From: Streptomyces albogriseolus
GTDB taxonomy: Bacteria; Actinomycetota; Actinomycetes; Streptomycetales; Streptomycetaceae
Length of the DNA stretch: 64,000 nt
Assembly (NCBI GenBank): GCA_014650475.1
Contig: BMVA01000004.1
Location: 62,001 to 126,000 of the forward strand
Reading direction: 5' to 3'
Shown here: positions 8,541 through 16,499 of the stretch, piece by piece
Numbering within the stretch: the stretch's first letter is position 1
Layout of the letters: every line of letters begins with the position of its first letter
Made by a program: the position numbers and the translations under genes
Notes under the pieces: generated by a model
Told to the model about the DNA's origin: nothing
Database searches by the model: none
The model's input: the letters and a program-made list of their open reading frames with translations, nothing else

Positions 8541-10042
8541 CGGGCCACCAGTTCGATCACCGTGCGGCTGGCGGGCTCGATGACGTCCAGCAGCCAGCGC
8601 GGCATGACGCCGATCACCAGGGCCACCGCCAGCAGCGTCACCGTCGGGAGGGTCTCGGTGCGTTCGAGGTCGCTGATACCGGCGGTGGGGATGGTGCTCG
8701 GCAGTCGCGGGACGCCGAGGAACATCGCGCGCAGGGCGCGCAGGAACAGGGCGGCGGTGATCAGGATGCCGGTCAGGGCGATGGCGGTGGCGACCGTCCG
8801 GGAGGCCAGGGAGCCGGTGAAGATCTGGAACTCGGCGATGAACCCGGAGAAGCCGGGAATGCCGATACTGGCGAACGCCGCGACGGCCGTGACGCCGGCG
8901 AACCGCGGGGCGTGCGCGGCCAGACCGGAGTAGGCGTCGATCGCGTAGGTCCGCCCCCGGTCGTGGAGCACGCCGGACAGCAGGAACAGGGCGCCGGTGA
9001 TCAGGCCGTGGCTGACCATCTGGGTGACCGCCCCGGTGACCGCGAGGGAGCGGGCTTGGGCGTCGGTGCCGGCCAGCGTCCCGGCGGCGCCGACGGCGAG
9101 GACGACGTACCCCATGTGGTTGACCGAGGTGTAGGCGATCATCCGTTTGAAGTCGGTCTGTGCCAGGGCGACCAGCGCCCCGTAGACCACGGAGACGGCG
9201 CCGACGACGACGAAGACCAGGGCGTACCGGCGCCAGCTGCCCGGCAGCAGGGGCATGGCGATGCGGACGAATCCGTAGGTGCCCATCTTCAGCAGGATCC
9301 CGGCGAGGATCGCCGAGCCGGCGGCGGGGGCGTCGGTGTGGGCGGGCGGCAGCCAGGTGTGGAACGGCACGGTCGGGGTCTTGACCGCCAGCCCGACGCC
9401 GATGGCCAGCAGCACGAGACCGGCGTACGGGCCGCGGCCGGCGAGCGGGTTGGCGCGGGTGAGGTCGACGAGGTCGAAGGTGTGGGGTTCGGCGGCGAGG
9501 TACAGGCCGATGAAGCCGAGCAGCAGCGCGAGCGAGCCGATGAAGGTGTAGAGGAAGAACTTCAGCGCCGCCGCCCTGCCCCGCTCGCCGTGGCCCCATC
9601 CGGCGATCACGAAGAACATGCCGACGATGGACAGGTCGAAGAAGACGAAGAACAGGATCAGGTCCTGCGCGACGAACAGGCCCAGGCTGACGGTCTGCAG
9701 GAACAGGAACAGACACACGTAACTGCGCACCCGCTGCCGCTCCTTGAGGGAGTACACGGCGACGGCGAGGAACAGCAGGCAGGTCAGCGCGACCAGGGGC
9801 AGGGACAGGCCGTCGACACCGACGTGGTAGCCGACCCCGGCGCCGGGGATCCACGGCACCCGCTGCCGGTACTGCATCCCCTCCCCCGGGTCGAAACCGG
9901 TCCATACGGCGACGACCAGGGCGAGGTCGACGGCGGCCGTGGCGATCCACACCCGGATGTACGCCCGGTCCGAGAGCGCCCGCGGCAGGAGCAGCAGGAG
10001 CACGCAGACCAGCAGGGGCAGGAACGTGACGACACTCAGCAC
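8537..10042 (-). CDS. nuoM: NuoM-like proton-channel subunit
   Basis: Membrane antiporter-like subunit of 501 residues and about 14 helices. It contains KTPTVPFHTWLPPAHTDAP (channel Lys and broken TM7 region), DFKRMIAYTSVNHMG, and ALKFFLYTFIGS. In TM5 the usual FFELMLVPMYF reads FFDLSIVGMFF: the essential Glu is Asp, a conservative change. The start lies 4 nt from the nuoL stop, and the end overlaps nuoN. The operon position L-M-N is the normal complex I order. Confidence 0.92.
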   Translation of the reverse strand: MLSVVTFLPLLVCVLLLLLPRALSDRAYIRVWIATAAVDLALVVAVWTGFDPGEGMQYRQRVPWIPGAGVGYHVGVDGLSLPLVALTCLLFLAVAVYSLKERQRVRSYVCLFLFLQTVSLGLFVAQDLILFFVFFDLSIVGMFFVIAGWGHGERGRAAALKFFLYTFIGSLALLLGFIGLYLAAEPHTFDLVDLTRANPLAGRGPYAGLVLLAIGVGLAVKTPTVPFHTWLPPAHTDAPAAGSAILAGILLKMGTYGFVRIAMPLLPGSWRRYALVFVVVGAVSVVYGALVALAQTDFKRMIAYTSVNHMGYVVLAVGAAGTLAGTDAQARSLAVTGAVTQMVSHGLITGALFLLSGVLHDRGRTYAIDAYSGLAAHAPRFAGVTAVAAFASIGIPGFSGFIAEFQIFTGSLASRTVATAIALTGILITAALFLRALRAMFLGVPRLPSTIPTAGISDLERTETLPTVTLLAVALVIGVMPRWLLDVIEPASRTVIELVAR

Positions 10043-10046
10043 AGGG

Positions 10047-11996
10047 CTACCTCACCAACAGCACGATCAGGACGAGTACGGCGAAGCCCACGGCGGCCTG
10101 GGCGTAGTACTGGTGCAGCAGCCCGGTCTGCGGCCGGCGTGCCGCCCGGCCCAGACCGCGGGCGCCGGCGGCGACCGCGTCCACGGCGGCGTCGATGCCG
10201 CCGTCGTCCACCCGCCGGGCGAGCCGGGCGCCGGCGAGCCCGCCGCGGGCGGTGTGCCGTACCGCGGCGTCGATGCCGTCGTCGTCCACCCGGCCGGCGA
10301 TCCTGGCCGTGGCGAGCCCGCCGCGCCCGATCTGGCGCACCGCGCCGTCGACGACGCGGTCGTCGAAGACGGCCAGGGCCCGCGCCAGCCCCAGGACGGG
10401 CCGTACCACCACCGCGTGCGCGGCCCGCTCCAGGTGCAGCCATCCCCGCGCCCATCGCACCACCGGACGCGGCACGGGCGCCGGGCGGGAGGCCCACCAC
10501 CAGGCCAGGCCCGCGGCGGCGAACGCGACTCCGGCGCTCAGGCCCACCTCCCACGGCTTCGGCGAGGGCTCGTCCGGCTGCCCGACCAGCCGTTTCAGCC
10601 AGGACGCCGGTCCGGGCAGGGCCAGCACCCCCAGCACGGCGGCGGCGAAGGTGAGAGCGAGCAGCGGGGCAGGGGTGGTGCGGGCGGTACGCCGGGTGCC
10701 GTCCCGCTCGGTGTCGTAGCCGGCCTCCGGGTCGTCGGGCAGCGGCCGGGTGACGTACCACAGGGCCTTGATGCTGTACACGGCGGCGACGGCGGCCGCC
10801 GCCAGCCCCACGGCGTACAGGCCGGTGCTCTCGGCGTACGCGGAGGCGAGCACCTCGTCCTTGGCCGCCCACAGCGACAGCGGCGGCAGTCCGGCGAGTG
10901 TCAGCGCGCCGACGGCGAAGGCGGTGCCGACCAGGCGGTGGGTGCGGGCGGCGCCGCGCAGGGCCGGCAGGTGCTTGGTGCCGAGCGCGGTCAGCCAGGC
11001 GCCGGCGGCGAGGAACAGCCCCGACTTCGTGGCGGCGTGCGCGACGAGCTGGGTGGTGCCGGCGGCGATGCCGCCGCTGCCCGCGGCCAGCACCATGAAC
11101 CCGAGCTGGGAGGAGGTGGACGCCGCGAGCAGTTGCTTCAGGTCCCGTTGCGCTACGGCGACCACGCCGAGGAGGAGCGCGGTGACGGCGCCGGTCCAGG
11201 CCACCAGCGGGCCGGCCCAGCCGGTGGCGGCCAGCAGTGGATGCAGGCGCAGCAGCAGGTAGGCGCCGGCGGCGACCATGGTCGCCGAGTGCAGCAGCGC
11301 CGACACCGGACTCGGGCCCTGCATGGCCCGCGACAGCCAGAACGAGAACGGCAGTTGCGCCGACTTGCCCAGCGCGGCCACGACCACTCCTCCGGTGATC
11401 ACGTGCAGCCATGGCGAGGTCGCGTCCGGGAGGGCCCGAAGGTCCAGCGAGCCGGCACCGCCGGCGATCGCCGCGCCGGCGGCCAGGTACAGGCCGAGGT
11501 CGGCGGCACGGGTGGTCAGGAACGCGGTGTCCGCTGCCCGTACCCGCTCCGGACGGCGCCACCAGTAGCCGATCAGCGCCCAGCTGGTGGCGCCCATCAC
11601 CTCCCAGGCCATCAGCAGCAGCGGCAGCGTGGTCGCCGTGACCGTGGCCAGCATGGACCCGGAGAAGACCAGCATCAGGCCGAAGAGCCGTCCCCGGTTC
11701 TCGTCCGGTCCGAACTCGCCTGCGGCGAAGGCCAGGACGGCGGTGGTGACCGCCGCCACCGTGACCACCATGAACGCCGACAGCCCGTCCACCGCCAGAC
11801 CCGCCCGCAGCCCGGCGAACAGCGGCGCGCTCGATCGAGGCCGGGCCACCGAGACGGCGACCGCCACACCGAGCGTCGCCACGGCCACCGCCACACCGAG
11901 AGCGGGAACGTGCCGGTCGTAGCGAACTCCCGTCACGCCCAGGACCGCTCCCGCGCCGAGGGGGAGGGAGATCAGCAGCCAGATCACCGCGCTCAT
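10047..11996 (-). CDS. nuoL: NuoL-like proton-channel subunit with repeated C-terminal segment
   Basis: Largest antiporter-like subunit (649 residues). WEVMGATSWALIGYWW keeps the TM5 glutamate, and GKSAQLPFSFWLSRAMQGP keeps the TM7 lysine and canonical NuoL loop, so the charge pair is intact. The C-terminal part, which in complex I forms the lateral helix and last transmembrane helix, contains a 26-residue unit repeated about three times (DGGIDAAV / DDDGIDAAV / DGAV) and ends in a final hydrophobic helix (FAVLVLIVLLV). Its ATG overlaps the nuoK stop (ATGA), suggesting coupled translation. Confidence 0.92.
   Translation of the reverse strand: MSAVIWLLISLPLGAGAVLGVTGVRYDRHVPALGVAVAVATLGVAVAVSVARPRSSAPLFAGLRAGLAVDGLSAFMVVTVAAVTTAVLAFAAGEFGPDENRGRLFGLMLVFSGSMLATVTATTLPLLLMAWEVMGATSWALIGYWWRRPERVRAADTAFLTTRAADLGLYLAAGAAIAGGAGSLDLRALPDATSPWLHVITGGVVVAALGKSAQLPFSFWLSRAMQGPSPVSALLHSATMVAAGAYLLLRLHPLLAATGWAGPLVAWTGAVTALLLGVVAVAQRDLKQLLAASTSSQLGFMVLAAGSGGIAAGTTQLVAHAATKSGLFLAAGAWLTALGTKHLPALRGAARTHRLVGTAFAVGALTLAGLPPLSLWAAKDEVLASAYAESTGLYAVGLAAAAVAAVYSIKALWYVTRPLPDDPEAGYDTERDGTRRTARTTPAPLLALTFAAAVLGVLALPGPASWLKRLVGQPDEPSPKPWEVGLSAGVAFAAAGLAWWWASRPAPVPRPVVRWARGWLHLERAAHAVVVRPVLGLARALAVFDDRVVDGAVRQIGRGGLATARIAGRVDDDGIDAAVRHTARGGLAGARLARRVDDGGIDAAVDAVAAGARGLGRAARRPQTGLLHQYYAQAAVGFAVLVLIVLLVR
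10191..10362. repeat. 78-bp repeat inside nuoL
   Basis: The string GTCGATGCCG recurs at 10191 and 10269, and a diverged form (CCGTCGACGACG) lies near 10345-10347, a period of 78 bp (26 codons). The repeats are diverged but in frame and encode an Ala/Arg/Gly-rich amphipathic unit just before the last NuoL helix. Confidence 0.65.
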
Positions 11997-12298
11997 CCCT
12001 TCAGCTCGTCGGCCATGTCGGTCATGTCGACCTGACGGGCGCGGTAGATCGCGGTGGTCACGGCGAAGCCCATGGCCATCTCCACCGCCATCGCGACCAC
12101 GGCCGCCACGATCACCACCTGGCCGCTCGGCGCCCCCGGGGCGAGGAAGTGCCAGAAGTCGGCGGCCGCGACGATGACGCCGCCGATCATCAGCTCGATC
12201 CCCATCATGATCATGACGATGGACTGCTGGGACAGCGCACCGAAGAGGCCGGTGGAGAACAGGCCCGCGGCCAGCACCAGGATCAGTTCGAAGGTCAC
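11993..12298 (-). CDS. nuoK: NuoK-like subunit
   Basis: Small three-helix membrane subunit (101 residues, usual family length). The GTG at 12298 overlaps the nuoJ stop by 4 nt. IVMIMMGIELMIGGVIVAA holds the conserved TM2 glutamate, and QVVIVAAVVAMAVEMAMGFA holds the TM3 glutamate, so both charged channel residues of NuoK are present. The end overlaps nuoL by 4 nt. Confidence 0.93.
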   Translation of the reverse strand: MTFELILVLAAGLFSTGLFGALSQQSIVMIMMGIELMIGGVIVAAADFWHFLAPGAPSGQVVIVAAVVAMAVEMAMGFAVTTAIYRARQVDMTDMADELKG

Positions 12299-12864
12299 CG
12301 GCCCACCCCTCCGCCGACCGGGTCCTCGGCCGGCCGTTGGTCGAGGTCGTCGCCGAAGCGGTCGTAACGGCCCCGGTGCGTGGCGAGGACGGTGGCGCCG
12401 ACCATGGTGGCCAGCAGCACGAACCCCAGGATGACCATGGTCAGCATCTGTTCGGTCATCAGCGCGCTGCCGACCTGGAAGGTCGTGTCCCGGGGCCGGG
12501 ACGCGGTGCGGTCCGGCCAGGGCACGAGGAAGATCCCGGCGACCAGCGCCGCGAAGACGGCGCCGCTGACGGCGAGCGCGCCGCGCTTGTTGTGCAGCAT
12601 CGACATCGGCATCAGACCTGCCGGGTTCATCATGTAGGCGATCATGAACACGGCCATGATCACCATCTCCATGACCATCATCAGCACGATGACCACGCCC
12701 AGGTAGGGCAGGCCGAGTACGGCCGTGACGCCGCCGACGCAGACCAGGGACGCCAGCAGCGAGAAGGTGACCCGGGCCATCGAGTTCAGCGTGAACACCA
12801 GCACGCCGAAGACCGGGGCGAGCACCCCGAGAGCCACCAGCAGCACGGTGTCGGTCGTGCCCAT
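12295..12864 (-). CDS. nuoJ: NuoJ-like subunit
   Basis: Five-helix membrane subunit (189 residues). The conserved TM3 block is present as YLGVVIVLMMVMEMVIMAVF, followed by FMIAYMMNP, with acidic and Met-rich character. The ATG at 12864 follows nuoH by 21 nt, and the 3' end overlaps nuoK. The charged tail (HRGRYDRFGDDLDQR) is probably cytoplasmic. Confidence 0.88.
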   Translation of the reverse strand: MGTTDTVLLVALGVLAPVFGVLVFTLNSMARVTFSLLASLVCVGGVTAVLGLPYLGVVIVLMMVMEMVIMAVFMIAYMMNPAGLMPMSMLHNKRGALAVSGAVFAALVAGIFLVPWPDRTASRPRDTTFQVGSALMTEQMLTMVILGFVLLATMVGATVLATHRGRYDRFGDDLDQRPAEDPVGGGVGR

Positions 12865-12885
12865 GACGCGGCCCCTCCCTCTGTC

Positions 12886-13815
12886 CTATCGGTGGAGATT
12901 CACCAGAGCCGGCACCAGGGCCTGCACGATCGTCAGCGGGATGAGCACCACCCAGGCGAACTCCACGTACCGGTCCGCGCGGACCACCGGCAGCCGCCGC
13001 GCCACCCACACCAGCAGACCGAGTACCAGCAGCGTCTTGACCAGCGACCATGCCCAGGACGGCAAGCCCGGCCCGGCCCCACCTCCCAGGAACAGCGGCA
13101 CGGCCATGGCCGCGCCGGACGCCAGCCACAGCCACCGGCCGGCCTGGAGCAGCAACCGGTCCGCCCCGGACACCTCGCCCAGGACACCGCCGGCCAGGTC
13201 GCGGCCCGCCGGATAGGCGAACGGGCCCAGGAAGCTGAACGCCAGCACACCGGCCAGATAGGCGGCGAAGGCGAGCGGCATCCACACCGCGTACCACAGC
13301 CCGTCCTGCGCGGCGGCGATGTCACCCACCCGCAGCGACTCGGCACCGGTGGCCGCGGAGATCAGCGCGAACATCAGCGGCAGCTCGTAGGCCAGGCCCT
13401 GAGCGAGGAACCGGTACCCACCGATCAGGGAGAACGCGGCGTCGGGTCCCCAGCCGGCCAGCCACAGCCCGGCCCAGGTCAGCACCTCCATGGCGTTGAA
13501 CCACACGACCCCGACCGACGGGTCGGCGACCACACGGCCGCCGAAAGGGACGACCAGCGTCGACAGCACCGCCGCCACCGGCACGGTCACCACCCCCGTC
13601 CGCCACAGCAGCCGGTCCTGGGCGGGTAGCCGCCGCGGCTGCGCCACCAGCGCCCGGGGCACTCCGAGAAACGGTCGGACCGCGCCGGCGACGCCTACGA
13701 GCCGGCCCGCGTCTCTCGCGTCCAGCACCGCGTTCCCGGCCACCGCCAGCGCCGCCAGGACGACCAGCAGTCCCGGAGCGGCCAGCAGCGTCCACCACGC
13801 CCCCGCCTCAACCAC
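12886..13815 (-). CDS. nuoH: NuoH-like membrane anchor subunit, diverged
   Basis: Eight-helix subunit that in complex I and membrane hydrogenases joins the peripheral arm to the membrane arm. It keeps LAGWGPDAAFSLIGGYRFLA and QGLAYELPLMFALIS, equivalent to the canonical LAGWSSNSKYALLGALRAAA and QMISYE blocks. The usual N-terminal loop GRYGPNRVGP, part of the quinone site, is absent: that region reads VRPFLGVPRALVAQPRR. The GTG at 13815 overlaps the upstream gene by 8 nt. Loss of the loop agrees with the missing quinone-module genes. Confidence 0.82.
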   Translation of the reverse strand: MVEAGAWWTLLAAPGLLVVLAALAVAGNAVLDARDAGRLVGVAGAVRPFLGVPRALVAQPRRLPAQDRLLWRTGVVTVPVAAVLSTLVVPFGGRVVADPSVGVVWFNAMEVLTWAGLWLAGWGPDAAFSLIGGYRFLAQGLAYELPLMFALISAATGAESLRVGDIAAAQDGLWYAVWMPLAFAAYLAGVLAFSFLGPFAYPAGRDLAGGVLGEVSGADRLLLQAGRWLWLASGAAMAVPLFLGGGAGPGLPSWAWSLVKTLLVLGLLVWVARRLPVVRADRYVEFAWVVLIPLTIVQALVPALVNLHR

Positions 13816-15088
13816 GCGCCACCTCCACCACGCCGCGGGAGACCAACTCGTCCGGGTCGGGGTCGAGACTGGCCACGACGAGGCGGGCGGCAGCCAGCTC
13901 GGTCCCCTCCAGCAACCGGGGCAGCAGCGCGATCAGGGCGGCCGACGGCGGATGTTCGGCACTCCAGGGACCGCGCGGGCTGTCCTCCACCGCCACATCC
14001 AGAGGCGCGGGGTCCTCCAGCCGCGGCAGGTCGCGCCGGATGTCGGCGAGCCACTGCCGGTAGCGGGAGGTCACATCCCCGCCGGCCCGCGCCGCCGGAC
14101 CCCCCACCCCGGCCTCCCGCGCCTTCTGCGCCGTGACGACGCCGATGCCGCGGGTCAGCCACGCCAGGGTGCGGGACCTGCCGACCCTGCGGGTGAAGCG
14201 CTCCAGCCGAGGGGCGACCGCGGCACGAGGCGCGCCGGACAGCAGGTCGTCCCGCAGCCGCCACGCCCGGACCGCCTCGGCGGGCCAGCCCGCCACCGCC
14301 AACAGCCGCCCCAGGCTGTCGAGATGCGCTGCCGCGCGCCGGCGCACCGCCTCCCCCACCGGCACCGGCTCACCCGAGGCCGCCCGGAGCCAAGGCTGCA
14401 CCCAGAAGGCTTCGGCCGCCGCGTCGTCAATGGGCCTTGCCGGTTCGTCGACGTCGACCCGCTGGACCACGTCGCCCTGCAGCACCAGGCGGACCGTCAG
14501 GCCCGCGGGCCAGTCGGCCAGGAGCGGCCCCAGCGGCAGATGCAGCTGGTCCAGCGTCAGGCCGTCACGGTCCGCCCCTTGCCCGGCCATCGGCAACCCG
14601 CCCGGCATTTCCGTCTGTCCGCCGCTGTGACCGCCGTGACCGCCGTGTCCTCTGTGGTCGCCGTGACCGTCGTGGCCGGGAGTCTGGTCATCACCTTCGT
14701 GCCGCTCCCGTGCGCCGTGATCTCCCTCCCGATGTCCGCCCGCGTCGGCCGGGGGCGCGGCCGACGCGTGCCGGACGGCCGGTGGACCGAGGAGGGCACG
14801 GCCGGCGTTCAGCGCGTCCTCCACCTCGTCAGCCGTGCGGGCGTGCACCCGGGCGCGCGGTGCGGGCATGTCCCGCCACAGCCGCTCCAGTGGCGTCCGC
14901 AGCTCCGGGAGGTCGGGACCGGCCACGAGGAGGAGATCGGCCTGCGCCGGAGTGGACGCCCGCGGCCAGTCGCGCGCTCTCAGCAGTCGCTCGGCGGCCA
15001 GCCGGACCGCTGTTCCGCCCGGCACGGCCGCCAGCAGCACGTGCGGTCGCGCCGCGGCGACACGCAGGGTCAGGCCGGTCAGGTCCAT
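13808..15088 (-). CDS. Cysteine-free NuoB-like / NuoD-like fusion with His-rich linker
   Basis: 426 residues in the operon slot of nuoB-C-D. Residues about 12-100 resemble NuoB: ADLLLVAGPDLPELRTPLER then LWRDMPAPRAR matches NuoB's VAGT..KMAPALR..YDQMPEPRYV. There is no cysteine anywhere in the protein, so cluster N2 cannot be bound. Residues 119-154 contain nine histidines in a Gly/Asp/His run. The C-terminal half resembles a decayed NuoD or hydrogenase large subunit (VEDSPRGPW, then LPRLLEGTELAAARLVVASL and DPDPDE). The ATG at 15088 overlaps nuoA by 10 nt. It may be a structural plug, metal-binding or regulatory subunit. Homology is inferred from short motifs only. Confidence 0.7.
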   Translation of the reverse strand: MDLTGLTLRVAAARPHVLLAAVPGGTAVRLAAERLLRARDWPRASTPAQADLLLVAGPDLPELRTPLERLWRDMPAPRARVHARTADEVEDALNAGRALLGPPAVRHASAAPPADAGGHREGDHGARERHEGDDQTPGHDGHGDHRGHGGHGGHSGGQTEMPGGLPMAGQGADRDGLTLDQLHLPLGPLLADWPAGLTVRLVLQGDVVQRVDVDEPARPIDDAAAEAFWVQPWLRAASGEPVPVGEAVRRRAAAHLDSLGRLLAVAGWPAEAVRAWRLRDDLLSGAPRAAVAPRLERFTRRVGRSRTLAWLTRGIGVVTAQKAREAGVGGPAARAGGDVTSRYRQWLADIRRDLPRLEDPAPLDVAVEDSPRGPWSAEHPPSAALIALLPRLLEGTELAAARLVVASLDPDPDELVSRGVVEVARG

Positions 15089-15429
15089 CGCAGCGCGCCC
15101 TCCCGCCACGCGTAGACGACCCCGCTGACGAGGACGGCGAGGAAGACGAACATCTCGATCACCGCGCTCGGCCCCATGGCGGAGATCACGCGCGTCCACG
15201 GGTACATGAAGACCATCTCCATGTCGAAGGCGAGGAACAGCATCGTCACCGTGTACCAGCGCACATGAAACCGGCTCACCGCGTGTTCCGTGGGCTCCAG
15301 CCCCGACCCGAACGGCGCCGCGTCCGCCGCCCCGGAACCGATCCGCGCCGCCCACGCCGCCCCGTACACACCGACGACGGCGATCAGGGCGATGCCGAGC
15401 AGCGACAGCGCCGCTGTCGTCCCGCTCAC
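15079..15429 (-). CDS. nuoA: NuoA-like subunit
   Basis: Three-helix subunit of 116 residues. FHVRWYTVTMLFLAFDMEMV followed by FMYPW is the conserved TM2 block of NuoA, with both acidic residues. The GTG at 15429 overlaps the stop of a 34-codon upstream reading frame by 4 nt and lacks its own strong ribosome site, so translational coupling is likely. Confidence 0.9.
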   Translation of the reverse strand: MSGTTAALSLLGIALIAVVGVYGAAWAARIGSGAADAAPFGSGLEPTEHAVSRFHVRWYTVTMLFLAFDMEMVFMYPWTRVISAMGPSAVIEMFVFLAVLVSGVVYAWREGALRWT

Positions 15430-15530
15430 ACGCCCTCACCCGGCCGGGCGGCGACCGAACGGCCGGGCCGGCCCGGCAGGATCAGGTTGCCGCGCGCCGC
15501 TTCGGCTGACGTCCTCTCACTCATGGCCAT
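15426..15530 (-). CDS. Small leader protein coupled to nuoA (34 aa)
   Basis: Short reading frame starting MAMSERTSAEAARGNLILPG and ending PGEGV. It is supported by a near-perfect ribosome site (AAGGAGG, 6-7 nt before the ATG at 15530) and a GTGA overlap with nuoA, the same coupling seen between other genes of this operon. I do not recognise the product. It has no transmembrane helix. It could be a real small subunit, or mainly a translational leader that delivers ribosomes to nuoA. A second ATG two codons later (15524) is possible. Confidence 0.55.
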   Translation of the reverse strand: MAMSERTSAEAARGNLILPGRPGRSVAARPGEGV

Positions 15531-16174
15531 GCGATGCCTCCTTGTGGCATGACTGGCGCGCCGCGTACCCCTGGGGTGTGGGGTGCACCGGGCATTCCTT
15601 CCAGGGCCATCCGGCCGCTCACGAGCCGGCCCGCGTGCGGTCGGGCGGCCGCGACCGGAAGTGAGGGGGGTTTGTGTCGGTCCGGGGAACCGGTCAGGGC
15701 GTCGCACGCGTCGCCCGGATCCGCGGACGGTGGCGCACTCCTCCGCGCGGCTGCTGTCGGCGTCGTGGCCGGCGTGGGGGCACAGGACCGCGGCGATCCT
15801 GGGGACGCGCTTGGTCAGTTCACCGGCTGTTCCTGCAACAGCCCGGCATCAGCGGACGCGGTAGCCCGGTCCACCCGCCCGGATCGGCGGAACAGGTATC
15901 GAGCGTGCCTTGACAGCAGTGGTCACGACGGAAGCCTCCAGCGGTGTCCAGCGACGGCCTATGCCGTCCACGTAGGGGTAACACCGCGCAGGACGCCGCA
16001 AACCGCCGAGCGCCCCGTCGACACCGCTCGGCCTCGGCCGTCGTCGGGGGGCGGTGAACCATCGGCGGGACACGCGCAGGCGCGCCTGCGCGTGTCCCGC
16101 GCGGCACCACGGGTACCCGAGTAGCACCACATCCCAGTACCAGTGAACGCGTTCCGTTCGAAGGGATGATCCGG
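15531..16174. other. Intergenic region of about 640 bp without a recognisable gene
   Basis: Between the nuo operon and the next small gene I see no reading frame with coding character, recognisable motif or ribosome site on either strand. It should hold the nuo promoter. Notable elements are a short hairpin (GACGGC / GCCGTC around 15953-15967) and a 36-bp perfect palindrome at 16065-16100. Confidence 0.6.
16065..16100. repeat. 36-bp perfect palindrome
   Basis: Starts GCGGGACACGCGCAGG, and its right half is the exact complement. As RNA it forms a 16-bp stem with a 4-nt loop. It lies in non-coding DNA 75 bp before a small membrane-protein gene. There is no U-run, so it could be a Streptomyces-type terminator for upstream transcription or a protein-binding site. 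Confidence 0.8.
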
Positions 16175-16444
16175 ATGCTCATACTCGGACTGCTCCTCCT
16201 CGCCGCCGCAGGAGCCTTCACCGGCCTGGTGATCGCCGACAATCTCCCCGGTGGCCCCGAGTACACCGTGTCCGTACTCGGCCAGGACATCGCCACCATG
16301 AACACGCTGGCCGTCTTCTGCTCCGGCCTGGCCCTCGCGCTCATCTTCTGCGCGGGCCTGAGCGCGGTGGCGAGCACGGCCGCCCACCGCCGCCGCGAGC
16401 GCCCCCGCACGCACGCGACTCACCCCGATGGCCCCGGCCGGTGA
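16175..16444 (+). CDS. Small membrane protein with two helices
   Basis: Protein of 89 residues of unknown role. Two hydrophobic segments (MLILGLLLLAAAGAFTGLVI near the N-terminus and NTLAVFCSGLALALIFCAGL near residue 50) flank a polar loop, and a basic tail (HRRRERPR) is probably cytoplasmic. The second ATG (16175) is preferred because GAAGGG lies 9 nt upstream of it but directly abuts the first ATG (16166). The general shape recalls LapA-type small membrane proteins, but no specific motif supports that. Confidence 0.75.
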   Translation: MLILGLLLLAAAGAFTGLVIADNLPGGPEYTVSVLGQDIATMNTLAVFCSGLALALIFCAGLSAVASTAAHRRRERPRTHATHPDGPGR

Positions 16445-16499
16445 GACCGGCTCGGCCGGTCGCCGGGTCCACGCGGCCCGGCGACGGGAGCCCTTGACG

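Noticed and set aside
6804-8933. A 709-codon plus-strand open frame across the nuoN region
   Set aside because: Gly/Glu/Gln/Arg-rich mirror frame opposite nuoN and nuoM, no ribosome site or family motifs. Such antisense frames are normal in 72% GC DNA.
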